A model generated the notes under the pieces. The model ran no database searches. It had not been told where the DNA came from and saw only the letters and a list, made by a program, of their open reading frames with translations. Below, piece by piece: positions 35,119-47,550 of a stretch of DNA of 64,000 nucleotides. This DNA is from Congeria kusceri (Eukaryota > Mollusca > Bivalvia > Myida > Dreissenidae). Every line of letters begins with the position of its first letter. Position 1 is the first letter of the stretch. Both the position numbers and the translations under genes were made by a program. The stretch covers positions 35,610,426-35,674,425 of the forward strand of contig CM051036.1 in the NCBI GenBank assembly GCA_027627225.1, written 5' to 3'.

Positions 35119-35373
35119 ACAGTTTTACTGATATCCTTGTTACCTAACTATGTAAATGATTTGTCTATATTTTCCACTGCATTTGTGCATTGTGCATGTT
35201 TTAATTGTGTTGTGAAACATTTTTTACTATTGTCTGGTCCAATGAAATGTTTCATGGGCAGTTATATTGTGCACAAATGCTTAAGTCTCTTATTTATGAC
35301 AGGACATAACAATCATAAGCAGTATACATAACAAAACAATCCCTGGAAATGGTTAAATATTTTTGTTATATTA

Positions 35374-35374
<1 letters not shown>

Positions 35375-35405
<31 letters not shown>

Positions 35406-35432
35406 GATTATTATTATTTTTAGTATTATTAT
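35375..35432 (+). repeat. (AAT)n / (ATT)n palindromic microsatellite
   Basis: AATAATAATAATAATA passes directly into TTATTATTATTATTATG, so the tract can fold back on itself. Confidence 0.95.
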
Positions 35433-36694
35433 GTATATAAGACATACATATAATAAAAAAAACATGGTAAAAGTGAATACAATCAATGATAGATAAGTAT
35501 TGTTCAGAATGTAATCGTATATTTTCTTCAGTTTTTAAAACTAAATTAGAGATAGGTAATACAAAGGAAGTTATCTTATTCATAAGTGTTTTGGGAACAG
35601 TTAAAATGTTGGAAGGAACGATATTTTTGACAAGGTAATAAAACTGTTATTCATATGAGTGTTGCAAGGGAACAGTTAAAATGGTAGAAGAAACGATATT
35701 TGTGACTGTTGCACTGGGCCTATCGACCTTAAGCAACAATTTCAAAATCATCTCTGACACCTTGGGACAACAGTTTTTACTGTTCCGAGGAATAATTATA
35801 ACTATTCATTCTCAATTCTGAAGACTGCAAACATGTTCACAAGAAAATATGTTTCAAACAAGTTAGCATGCACTTTCAAGATATAGTGTTTGTGAAAATT
35901 AAGAGAAATGGCCTTGGTGTATTTATTAACCCTGTCAAAGATATATATCATGATTTCTAGAAATCTTCAGTGCATGAGATGAAATTGACATTCTGGCCAC
36001 TATCTTGTAGCTTAGTGTACAGCTAATTAGCTCTTGATTGTTCACAATGTGTCATTAGGCGACATGTTCCAACATGCATGCCCCACATTGATATGGGAAG
36101 CACAAAACAGCTGTACCCAACTTGCAGAAATATCAAGAGGTAGAACTTCTTTGCACTGATTTCTCAGAAGATTTCTGTCACAAATGTATCATAATTTGGT
36201 CCGAAATGATATTCATTTTGTTTTTCAATCCTCTTCGAAGTCATTGATTGAGTATCCGTGTCACAAGGTGCCTGTATTTTCTGATGGGGGACATTGAACT
36301 CCGTGTAAATCATGGTCATCTGACTTGCTGTGGAGTCAGTCAGCTATTCAATAGCTGTTTACTGATCATTGATATTAGAATGGTCACAAAATAGGGAACA
36401 TAATTATATGAACATAAAATAACCTGCGCTGTTTGTTTATAGACCTTTCCAGGTTTTGGCAATAATATTTCAAACCCCTCCCCATCTATCGTTAACGGAC
36501 ACACACATCATAAGCTTTGCCACATGCGCTTTTAAGCAATGGTTGGATAAAATTGCACAATAATTTGCATATGACTGACATTTGTGCAATCGTCTGTTGT
36601 ATATAAGACCTTTCCAGATTTTGGCACTAATATTTTAAACGTCTTCCCAGTTATTTTTAAAGGATTTCACATTCATCACTTTATGTGAGCAGGT

Positions 36695-36797
36695 AAACAG
36701 TTATTAACTGACCACCATGGTATGACTGAAATACTGTTAAAAATGGCGAAATACTGTTAAAAACGGCGAAAAATTCCAAACAAACAAACAAACTTTA
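36695..36797 (+). mobile_element. SINE 3' fragment
   Basis: It matches the last ~90 bp of the SINE (TATGACTGAAATACTGTTAAA... CAAACAAACAAAC). A small internal duplication of the AAATACTGTTAAAAAYGGCG piece is present. The tRNA head is absent. Confidence 0.75.
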
Positions 36798-36868
36798 CCA
36801 AGTGCCTCAGAAGCTTTACCATGTGCAGGCTGTCAACCGATTCCTATATTCCCATATTTTTCTATATT

Positions 36869-37680
36869 TATACCCCACAAAACGAAGTTTAGGGGGGGTA
36901 TATAGGAGTGAGCTTGTTGGTCTGTCGGTCTGTTGGTTTTTGGTTTCCGAATGATAACTCAAGAAAGGCTTGACATATTCAAATAATTTTTTGTACACAT
37001 GTGTAACATAATAGAATACAGGTCAAGTTCGATGTTGGTTGCAAACCACTAAATTTTGACAGAGTTATGGCCCCTTTTCGACTTAAAATTCCCTAAAAAC
37101 ATGATTTCCGGATGATAACTCAAGAATGGCTTGACGTATTCAAATAATTCTTGGTATACATGTATAGCATCATAAAATACAGGCCAAGTTCGACTTTGGT
37201 TACAAACCACTAAATTTTGACAGAGTTATGACCCTTTATTTGACTTACATTCCCTAAAAACATGGTTTCCTGATGGTAACTCAACAATGGCTTGACATAT
37301 TCAAATAATTATTGGTACACATGTGTAGCGTCATAAAATATAGTGACAAACCACTAAATTTAACACAGTTATGGCCCCCCTTATTGACTTAAATTCCCGA
37401 AAAACATGGACAATAACTCATGAAAGGCTTCACATATTTAAATTATTTTTGGTACATAGGTGTAACATCATAAAATACGGATCAGTTCAACTTTGGTTAC
37501 AAACCACTAAATTTTGACAGAGTTATGGCTCCTATTGAAATTAAATTTTTCCAAATACACTGTTGACCATTCACAAATTAAAGCATTCTCTCTCTGTCCA
37601 TTTCTTTCGAATGGATGCCATAGTTTTGTGACAAGGCCATATTGTGGGGGTATATCCGTCACTCATGTGACAATTCTAGT
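36869..37680 (+). repeat. TATACCC...GACAATTCTAGT repeat, copy 2
   Basis: TATACCCCACAAAACGAAGT begins it and TATATCCGTCACTCATGTGA ends it. It sits inside an older TCCTATATTTTTCTATATTT-rich repeat, parts of which are at 36838-36868 and 37685-38110. Confidence 0.88.
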
Positions 37681-37684
37681 TTGG

Positions 37685-38780
37685 AAAGAAATCCTATATT
37701 TTGAAAAACCTTCTATATTTTCTATATTTTCCTATATTTAAGAATTGTTTCATATATTTTTGGAAAATTTGGTCATTCACGCATCTGAAATTGGTCCGTG
37801 AGCAGTACCTATATGTTGATTTTCTTCTCGCTCGCTTCGCTTGCATCAAACTTAAATACTCAGATTATTGTTAGGTTATAGCATACATGTCTCAGTTGCC
37901 AGTTGATAAGCATGAACATGTTTAGCAAACTTTTTGTTCATTAAAACACAAGCTGTATGACTTATGAGGCTAGAATATGATCCCATATTTTCATTTAAAT
38001 GAAGTATTTTTACCATAAAATTCCTATATTTTGTCCCAAAAATCTGCAAAAAGTCCTATAGTTTTGGTGAAAATATTCCTATATAGTTCCTATATTTTCT
38101 ATGCAACTTGTGCTATTATGTGTTAACTAGCTTAACAGTTTTAAACATGTGATATATGAGCGCATTGATTGGATAGAACAGTGAGTAAGTTAATATGCAC
38201 GTGATTGACAGTTGTGGAAACACCTCTTGTGGAATAGACCCCATGATATGCTCTGTCATAGACATTTCCACAAATATCTATCACATGCAGATCAGTCTCG
38301 TATTTTATCCTATTAGTTTACTCGAATATCACGTGTTTAACAGTTTGCCTAGTTGAAGCAACAGAGCTTGTGGTAAAAGCAGTTTGAAATTGTATATCTC
38401 TATGGATAGCTTATTGGACTTTTGAGCTATTAAGTTTTTCTTTTATTTTATTATACCTATTTTCCTTTGTTGTTTTTCTTTGGTATCAGTACAACTGATA
38501 GTTTTATAAAAATTTGCTTGTTTGATGCCTAAATAATATTATGTCATTTTACGTGAAATATTTTGTGACATTTTCTGTTGCTGAGGGAAGAAAATTTTAT
38601 CCTAGTTACATTTATTGCAAATTAACCTACTTCTTCACTAAGCGAGATAGTGATTATCTCTCTGCTTAAACCTGTCTTTATTACTGACACATGGAAATAG
38701 TTATAATATATGGCAATCAGACCCTTTATAGGCAATTGTTTGATTTAATCCTCATTAGCAACTGTATGAATTAAGGCCAG
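37685..38780. other. TCCTATATTTT-rich old repeat, then unremarkable intron
   Basis: TCCTATATTTT motifs recur to about 38100, with CTCGCTCGCTTCGCTTGCAT at about 37828. After 38110 nothing is recognised. Confidence 0.55.
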
Positions 38781-38782
38781 AG

Positions 38783-39070
38783 TTTTTAGCTCACCTGAAC
38801 ACGAAGTGCTCGGTGAGCTATTGGTATAGGGGACCTCTCTGGCTTCGTCCGTCGTCCGTATGCCATCAACAGTTTGGCCCGTTATCGTGATCAATACTTC
38901 ATTTTTTATTCAATCTTGACCAAACTTGCACAGTTTGTGTATTACCATAAAATCTTGAACGGGTTCGATAATGGGCCCGATCGAACAGGAATACCAGAGT
39001 TATTGTCCCTTTTTTGGTCCCAAATACATCTATTCCTGAATAACTCACTTGGTAAAGGGAGGTAAAGTAT
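38783..39070 (+). repeat. AGCTCACCTGAA element, left-end fragment
   Basis: TTTTTAGCTCACCTGAACAC, GAAGTGCTCGGTGAGCTATT and a short stretch of a different internal type (CTTGACCAAACTTGCACAGT) are present. The right terminus is not found. Confidence 0.7.
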
Positions 39071-39155
39071 CAGGAAGATAATTGTCAGAAATTTGTTATT
39101 TCTGTTTGTAGCTCATTCACAGATATAAGCCAGATAGTGGAGTCTGCTTATAACT

Positions 39156-42100
39156 AACAAGAAATGTCTTTAAAAAAGACAATCGGCGTTGAAATTAATA
39201 TTGAGATGTCATTTAAAAATTACCTAAACAGACGGCCAAGATGATCGGTTACGTGACTTCTCAGACCCCAGATTTTTGGTCCCCACCAATATTAGGAGAC
39301 TTATTGGACCCCAGATTTTTTGGACACTATAAGAAAACTTCTCGGACCCAAAAGTTAATTTGAGATAAATTTATTAATTTAAAAATTAAATAAAATTATC
39401 ATTAATATCTATGCTGTGAATAAACCAATCATATAGCTCCATGTTTCCACCAGTGGTATATGAATAACCAAAATAATTTAGGTTAACATAATTGTTATCT
39501 GAATTTGTCAAGTCAATTACACAAATTAACAATGTAACAAAATAATTTCGGGAATGAATTAAAATTATTATGTATCAGACGAGTCTATATAGTTATTTAT
39601 TTACCGGTAATATACCATTCATGTTAGTTATCTAATATAATAACGATTTGAAGTCAAATAAGCATTTATACTGTGTATCCCAATAAAAAGCAATAGTCAG
39701 GGAACATTCAGCGATTTTTGAATTATATCAGTAGAAATATGATACATCAGGGGTTCCTGTGTATAATTAGTATTGCAAAGTGTGTATTCATGCTTTGCAA
39801 ATAACAATTTGACGTATTCCGAATCTTCTTTCATAACATTTTATCTACAGAAAATGTAGCATCTTTTTATAGATAAAATAACATCTACTGGAGAAGTTGA
39901 TAGACATATGCAATTATAAATAATCGTTTATAAATTGTAACCACAATTTTAATTCAAATAAACAGTAAGTTTATAAATATAAATTCCCCATTTATTAAAA
40001 TTTTTTGGTTTATGATTCTCTGAACGCTATTATTGATGCATGTATGAGTATATTAACACAGCTACACAACGGTTGCTAGATACGCGCGCTATTTTAGAAT
40101 GACACTACTGATTCTGGAATGTGATGAACTCGCTAGAATCAATGGGCTACATGGAACGGCAACATTGTGAATGAGATTTAAGAATGGGAACATTGCACAA
40201 TTGCTTTTTATAGAGCGTATACCGCTTATATAAATGTAGGCTAAACAAAATAGTTATTTCGTTACGTGAATGAACATAGCATTCTGTTTATGGCATACAA
40301 TGAGAAAATACGTTCATAATTAGCCTCAGTTCTAAAGTATATGTTGAAGATATGTTTATAACTTCATTTTAACCGCTTATGTAAACAATTATGTAAATTT
40401 TTCATTCCCAAAAGTATGCAACAGTTATTGGTATACGTTAAACCATTGTTTGAAGTTTGCATTCCCTAGAATTAGAAAATTTGCCCAATTCTATTGGCAT
40501 TCAATTCTATAATTATCGCAAGAAAATCTGGGTCAAAAGTGATCTTAGACAGCTACGCGGAAAAACAATACATCACTTTGAGTCAACATGATACTTGTAT
40601 TTGAGATCAGCATCATTATACATAGTAACCATTGATAGCCTGCCTCTGACATATATTTTGGCTGTGTGTGCAGCAATAAAATTTTCCACTGTCTGTCTTG
40701 GCATCCAGTCAGGAAAAAGATTTAAACAATAATCAATAGCTAGAATTCATGTTGTAAACAAGCAAACAGAATATAGGATTAAGACCATGTGATCTAGTGC
40801 CTGAAAGGGTTAATTATTTTCTGTAGTTTTTCCGCGTAGCTGTCTAAGATCACTTTTGACCTAGATTTCTTGCGATAATTATGCAGCGGGAAAATTGAAT
40901 GCCAATAGAATTTGGCAAATTTTCTATTTTAAGGGAATGCAAACTTACAACAATGGTTTAATGTATACCAACAACTTTTGCATACTTTTGGGAATCAAAA
41001 TGTACATGATTGTTTACATAAGTGGTTAAAATTAAGTTATAATCATATCTTCGACATACACTCTAGAACTGAACATAATTATGAACATATTCGTTCTCAG
41101 AATTAATCCACTGTTTTGTTTAGCCTAGCGACACGCTCTATAAATAACAATTGATTCTAGAAAGTTCAACACACGATCATTCTAAAATTAGTGCGCGTTT
41201 AGCTGCCGGTGAATAGCTGTTATAATATACATGCATCAATTAGCGTCCAGAGAATCATAAGAGCGAATATTTCAATAAATGGGGGAATCTATGTTTATAA
41301 ACTTACTGTGCATGTTAATTTGAAATTGAATGGCGGTTGCGTTCTATTAAGAATTAAATAGAATTGCACATTTCTATCAACTTCTCCAGTAGATTTTAAT
41401 CAACCTATAAACAGATATCTTTCAATAAATAAAATGTGGTGAAATAAGTAACAGAATTCGTTGAACTGTTATTCATGTTACTTTTACTTCATTTTCGTAG
41501 CATAAACACATTATTTGCAAAACCAATTATACACAGAAACCCTTGATACATCATATTCCTACCGAATATAATTTTAAATCGCCATAGTCTAATGAAATTT
41601 TATATTTGTGTTATAAAAAATGGAAGTCATCATTATTTAGAAAGCGCTGAATGTTCCCTGAAGATTGCTTTTCATAAGGATACACAGTATAAATGATTAA
41701 CTGACTTAGAAATGTGTACGTATTATGCATAGATAACTTCAAAGATGAAGGTAGGGTATATAACTTAAGAATAATTTTCATTCATTCCCGCAGTTATGTT
41801 CGTACATTGTAAATTTGTTAAATTTGGCTGACAAATTTATATAATAATCATGTTAACGTAAATTATTTAGGTTATTCATGTATCACTGGTGAAAACGTGG
41901 GATAGTATGATCGGCTTATTCACGGTACAAATATTAATAATAATGAATTAATCACACATTAATTTTGGGATATGATAAGTTTTCTTATGGTGCTCAAAAA
42001 TCTGGGGTTCGAGAAGTCGCCTTTGTCTAGGTGGGGACCAAAAAATCTGGGGTCCGAGAAGTCACGTAACCGATCATCTTGGCCCTCTTGTATTATGTTT

Positions 42101-42168
42101 AGGGTAAAATTATATCTCATTATTAATGTCAACGCCGATTATCTTTTTTAAAAGACATTTCTTGTTTG
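39156..42168. mobile_element. 3-kb inverted-repeat (fold-back) element
   Basis: The left arm (39156 to about 40570) and right arm (about 40815-42168) are inverted copies over ~1.35-1.4 kb around a ~250-bp centre. Matched pairs include AACAAGAAATGTC ends, GATGATCGGTTACGTGACTT / AAGTCACGTAACCGATCATC, and near the centre TAGCTGTCTAAGATCACTTT / AAAGTGATCTTAGACAGCTA. The arms are diverged by substitutions and small gaps. No frame of useful length is present. The element ends form small hairpins (ATGTCTTTAAAAAAGACA). Confidence 0.92.
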
Positions 42169-43539
42169 GACTGTTTAGTTAGTAACTATTCAGTATCATT
42201 TAATCATATAACTTTTGGACTGACTTTTACATTTGAATTGGGATTTTGGAAACTAGCGTAATTATCTTACATGATTTTTGAAGCTGATTTATTATTTCTC
42301 CTTAATTGAAAAATACTTCTACACTGTTATACATTTTCTCCTTAATTGAGAAATATTTTTACACTATTTAGAGTGCACCATGCTAATTGCTGCTTGTATG
42401 GTACATATAAGTGAGGGCTTATAGTTTGGTGACTCTTTTTAGCTCACCTGAGCACGAAGTGCTCAAGGGTGAGCTATTGTGGTCAGTCTGTTTCCGGCGT
42501 ACGTCATACGTCATCAACATTTTACTTCAAACAACTTCTTCTCTGAAACCACTGGGTGGATTTTAACCTAACTTTGGGAGGAATGTTCCTGGGATGGTCC
42601 TTTACCAAATTCCTTCAATTTATTAAAATATATTGAAAACTCTGGCAACCATGGCAACAAAAAGCTTAAAAACTGGAAAACTTAAAAAATCTTCTTGTCA
42701 GAAACCACTGGCTGGATTTGAAAATAATTTTCACAGAAATGCTCCTTGGGTAACCCTCTACCAAATTCCTTCAAATCATTGTGATTTGTTAACAAACATG
42801 GCCACCAGGTGGCGGGGCAGTTTTCCTTATATGGTTATATTGTAAATTTAAAAAATCTTCTAATCTGAAATCACTGGCTGGATTGCAAAATAATTTCACA
42901 GAAATGTTCCTTGGTGACCCTCTACCAAATTGCTTGAAATCATTTTGATTCGTTAAAAAACATGGCTGCCACGGGGGCGGGGCAGTTTTCCTTATATAAC
43001 TTTATTGAAAACTTTTAAAATCTTCTAGTCTGAAACCACTGGCTGGATTTCAAAATAATTTCACATAAATATTCCTTGGGTGACCCTCTACCAAATTCCT
43101 TGAAATCGTTCTGATTCGTGAAAAAACATGGTCAACAGGGGGCGAGGCAGTTTTTCTTATATGGCTATATTGAAAACTTTAAAAATCTTCTAGTCTAAAA
43201 CCACTGGCTGGATTTCAAACTAATTTCACATAAATGTTCCTTTGGTGACCCTCTACCAAATTCCTTTTAAAGTGGATGCAATCAAAACAAAACACTTATT
43301 TAACCAAAAAAATGTAATTCTTGAAAAAAATACAGCAACAAAATATCTGACAAACTTAATAAAAATGTTCTATGGTCAGGACATTTTTTAGGGTAGGCAG
43401 GTAAATGTTTATAAATGTAGCCTATAAGGCCTTGGTTTAAATTGCTAAAGCTGTTGTTGATGTTGCTTATTTTTGAAGATGATTATAAATATTAAAATGA
43501 TGAAGGCTATGATGCTTATGATACTGTGATTTTGGTGTT

Positions 43540-43612
43540 TTTGATGATGACGATGATGATGATGATGATGATGATGATGATAATGATGATGACGATCACG
43601 ATGATGATGTAG
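43540..43612 (+). repeat. (GAT)n microsatellite
   Basis: GATGATGACGATGATGATGA and further GAT repeats, about 22 trinucleotides with a few interruptions. It lies within the interrupted element at 42436-45500. Confidence 0.95.
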
Positions 43613-43763
43613 TGGTGATGAGGCATGAACATAAACAACAACCCAATATTAGAATTATATTTGAAAATTCAAATTAAATATTCCCAATACTTCTGGTAAT
43701 TATGATAATCTCCAGAAAATCACACCAGGGAGGAACACAAATCAAAACGCTGACAGGGTAGAA

Positions 43764-44656
43764 AGACTGTTGGCGACAAAAGAAACTAAAAGCATGTGAA
43801 TTATGAGTGCATTTTTGCTAACAGGAAACATTTGTTTGAATAAAGTTCAATGTCCCAACTTTAAACTTTATAATTTGGCTTCTTATTCAATAGTATTTAA
43901 CATCTTAATTAAAACTAATTTTTAAGTACGAAAACGTATTTTTTTCGAGCTAATTATCTTATACAAACAGAATTATATACACGCCAGTTAACAAGTCAGT
44001 CTGCAAGGGCATGAATAACCGATTAAGCGTAGTTGTTAGGCGTGTCGATTGTTAGTGCTTCTTAGCCAAAGATCTATGAATAAACATGTTTATTTATAGA
44101 TCTTTGTTCGTAGCGTACTGAGTCGAAATAGATCATACGATGATGATTGTCCATACTACAGTTTAAAATTAATCAATTACAGTAATTTGTTGTCAAAATA
44201 TTCAGAATGAGAATTGGTAGCAAGAAAAAACACTTTTGCAACGAGTCAAAAATAACCGATGTAGCGCATTGATTTGGTGGCCTTATTCCAGGACACTCCG
44301 GTAAATATTACGGTTACATACAAGTAAATAGCAAAAGTAGGGATGTCATTAGTTTAAAGTTATTTTGTTATAAACTGACCTTTTTACAAGCTGTAATTGT
44401 AATAAATCACATGATATACACAATATTATATATATTACCATTTTACAAACTGTAATTCTAATAAATCACATTATACACATTATAATACATATTACATACA
44501 TTATCTTAAATAATTAAAATGTAAGAAAACGAGTTTGAAATTTTGTTGTTGTGGTTTCGATTTACTGACTAATAGCCTGCAAAGAAAAAAAGTAGTTTTC
44601 CATGATATCTGTTTTCGAAATTCCCCTCTCAATAGACCCTGGAAGCCAACAGTCTA
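43764..44656. mobile_element. TIR element TAGACTGTTGGC, copy 2 (893 bp)
   Basis: It is bounded by AAGACTGTTGGC and GCCAACAGTCTA and aligns in the same orientation with 14404-15206. It contains a small extra palindrome (AGATCTATGAATAAACATG with TTTATAGATCT) near 44070-44104. It sits inside the larger 42436-45500 element. Confidence 0.8.
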
Positions 44657-45244
44657 AAAACCAGAGCAACTAATTACTTGAATCTTGTGTGTGTATGTGT
44701 GTATTTCGAGGTTTATGTGGTCCTTCCGCGCCTGAGGCTGCATTATGTGAGGACCCGGGGTGTGTCCCAGCACTCCTACCGACAGACTTGACAGCAGCAA
44801 CAACTTTTGGTTTCTGAACAATAACTTGAGGACGAAAATTGCTATTGTAATAAACTTCATACATAGATGCCTTGCTTGAGGTTGCATCTGGGGTGGTTGT
44901 GGTCAAGGGAACCATTACTAAAAAAAATAAAAAATGCTGTCTGTTTAATAACTTGAGTACAAACTAAGTTACAGTGTGTGTGGTGTGACCATTTAATCCA
45001 GGTCCAGCTAGCCCATTTCATTGTAAAAATATATATGGATAGGCTTGTTGACTTGTGTTAGAAGATAAACTTGCATAGCATTGGGCTCAAAGACTAGTAT
45101 AGCTCGAAAACATTAACCTAATACTCGTCACCAGTATCTGCACAAATTACTGGTAGGCACTCTAACTGTATTCTGTGTTTACACTCATTTTAGTCCCTGC
45201 ACGTGTTTCACAAGTTTAACAATACCGTGACAGTATTTTCTTTG

Positions 45245-45345
45245 GTACACTGCAAATCATGATATCGCAATTCGCAGGGTCCATTGATCGCGATATAGCC
45301 AGATCGCAATATAACTCTCCAGACCATTCATGTACATAATACACT
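45245..45345 (+). repeat. CACTGCAAATCATGATATCGC repeat fragment
   Basis: GATATCGCAATTCGCAGGGT and CATTGATCGCGATATAG have relatives at 19003-19062 (ATTTCGTGATTCGCGGGGTC) and, inverted, at 30690-30740 (CACGATATAGCAGATCTGCA). Confidence 0.6.
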
Positions 45346-45500
45346 AGCCTATTTTCTCGATTTTTTAAAAACCATGGCTGCCAGGGGGCGTGACAATTTT
45401 CCTTATATGGCTTTATTGAAATCTCAAACAATCTTCTTAAAGCCATTATTATGCTTTACACTCAGGTGAGCAACCTAGGACTATCATGGCCCTCTTGTTT

Positions 45501-46872
45501 TATTCATTGTTTCTCTGACATTTTCGAAAAGTGTTCGGTTGGAGGAGGGAAAAAAAAAAAAAAAAAAATAATACAGACTTGAGTAAATTAATGACTAGAA
45601 TTTCACAAATGAAAATGGGCAGTGATATTAAAATCTTAATGAATTATTGCTTACAAAAATCATACAACACAACATTAACTTAATCACTGCATGATAACCA
45701 TGACATTAATACCAATAATAGTAACATTAAAAGGCAGTGTTTATCATATAAAAACTACTGTTAAAATATGCTCACACTTAAACACAGTAGGCCTTCGTCT
45801 GATATCGCTGGACAGGGGCCATATTATATGTATAACAGCATGTTTAATGAAGTGAAAACTAAGTAAATATATCTTATTGATAATTCAATATACACCAATA
45901 AAATGTGTTAATTATAATATTTTTATAAAATTATAAATGTGTATTTAATACAATGATTCTTAGATCTAAATTTGTTTTACTGAGTATTTTCTTCTGACTT
46001 TTAAGTGTTGCATGATGTATAAAATAACAGAGAGCAGATCATATGACTCATACAGCAATATACAGTCACAATGCATGTTAAATTCAATTTAGTCATTTCT
46101 TCAGCATTTTTTTTGAATTCCGTGTAACACTTTGAAACCCTTTCACAAGGTCATTTTTACGATATCGGTTACATTCTACAAATATTTAATATTTTGCCTT
46201 TTGGAAAAAATCAGGTCAGCGGATCAGAGAACCAAGAAATAAAAAAAACTCTCAACTAAAGATTACATGGTTGAAGAGTGGTGTATGCTTTCTAAGAATT
46301 TGACAGTCAAACCAGGAAGAGGAAAAAAACGTATGTTGAAAGACAATTTTGTGCTTGAAAGATTGCCGCTTGGTTACCCACTAACAAAAAACCATTTTAT
46401 ATAACATAAATAAATGTCAGCATCAACAAAAACTATTTCTCTAATAAAAAATGCAAATATATATATATTTTTTTATACATACCCATTTATCCTACAGCAA
46501 TGTCTACATTCGGTTTAGAATTAGAAATTAAAAGACTGCGAATGTGTCATCAATCAATCTGACTCGTCTAGACGCAGTGTATACATGTAAATAATACTTC
46601 GCTGCACAAGCTGCACAACGAACTATTATTTTAGTTTTAAATTTTGCTTAATAAGCATTTCTGAAAAGCAATGCTTTTATTATAATATTAATTAAAAAAT
46701 ATACTATCATCGTTAGAATCAATGGATGGTTGTACATTATAATGTTCATGCAAAATCGTACAGTCCCTCTTTAATTTGCCTTTTTTTTCATAGAGAAGAG
46801 ATCTATTGGGTAATCTACTGATTTTTTTTACTTGGATCAATATTTTAAAATCTCCTTATTGCAAATCCTAAT
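45501..46872. other. AT-rich intron, nothing recognised
   Basis: It begins with a poly-A tract (about 45550-45568). No repeat family or exon is recognised before the 43-bp array. Confidence 0.6.
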
Positions 46873-47132
46873 GTGTCCACCTTTTGTTCCATATCATGAT
46901 TGATCATCCCTTTTCTCGTCCACCTTTTGTTCCATATCATGATTGATCATCCCTTTTCTCATCCACCTTTTGTTCCATATCATGATTGATCATCCCTTTT
47001 CTTGTCCACCTTTTGTTCCATATCATGATTGATCATCCCTTTTCTCGTCCACCTTTTGTTCCATATCATGATTGATCATCCCTTTTCTCGTCCACCTTTT
47101 GTTCCATATCATGATTGATCATCCCTTTTCTC
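46873..47132 (+). repeat. 43-bp minisatellite, 6 copies
   Basis: The unit GTCCACCTTTTGTTCCATAT followed by CATGATTGATCATCCCTTTTCTC repeats six times with almost no change (GTCC/ATCC, CTCG/CTTG). A palindromic MITE fragment follows. Confidence 0.95.
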
Positions 47133-47175
47133 AGTTGAAGATTACACAAAAATGTCAATCCTATGCAAATTAATA

Positions 47176-47248
47176 TGAGGCGTGTCGTGGGAATACTGGG
47201 CTTAATGCATGTGCGTAAAGTGGCGTCCCGGATCAGCCAGGACGACAC
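47176..47248. mobile_element. Palindromic MITE, truncated copy 5
   Basis: Only the first ~70 bp remain: TGAGGCGTGTCGTGGGAATA through GTCCCGGATCAGCCAGGACG. Confidence 0.8.
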
Positions 47249-47550
47249 GAATGTCATCGCTGTTGAACTCAGGTATACATTGTAAACACTGTGCTCGTGA
47301 GATAAAATTTAGTCATTTAGTGGGTATCTATGCATAAACTTTTCATCTGGAATGATAACCTAAAGTTTCGCTTACTGTGCAGATGTTATATTGTTCAATT
47401 CAGCATTTCAGTTATGTGTTTTTTCTGGACTATATAGAAGAAATTGCCATTACAACTGTAATTTCTGTCCAATTTTTTTTTTTGAGACAATGTATTTGCT
47501 TTTTAATGTGTTTTGTCATGGTATGATATATCCAGTCTTTGTCTGTTATT

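Larger units (their letters stand above)
33301..36690. other. AT-rich intron, nothing gene-like
   Basis: It holds a possible short ATGCTCC element (34877-35118) and the (AAT)n tract. The open frames are short and compositionally biased. Confidence 0.6.
42436..45500 (+). mobile_element. AGCTCACCTGAG element, copy D, with nested insertions
   Basis: The left end is TTTTTAGCTCACCTGAGCAC at 42436. Diverged units with CTTCTAGTCTGAAACCACTG and CATGGCTGCCAGGGGGCG run to about 43265. The same unit resumes at about 45365, and the right end CTCAGGTGAGCAACCTAGGA...CCCTCTTGTTT is at 45463-45500. Between lie a (GAT)n tract, the TIR element 43764-44656, a piece of the 12-kb repeat and a CACTGCAAATCATGATATCG-type fragment. 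Confidence 0.78.
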
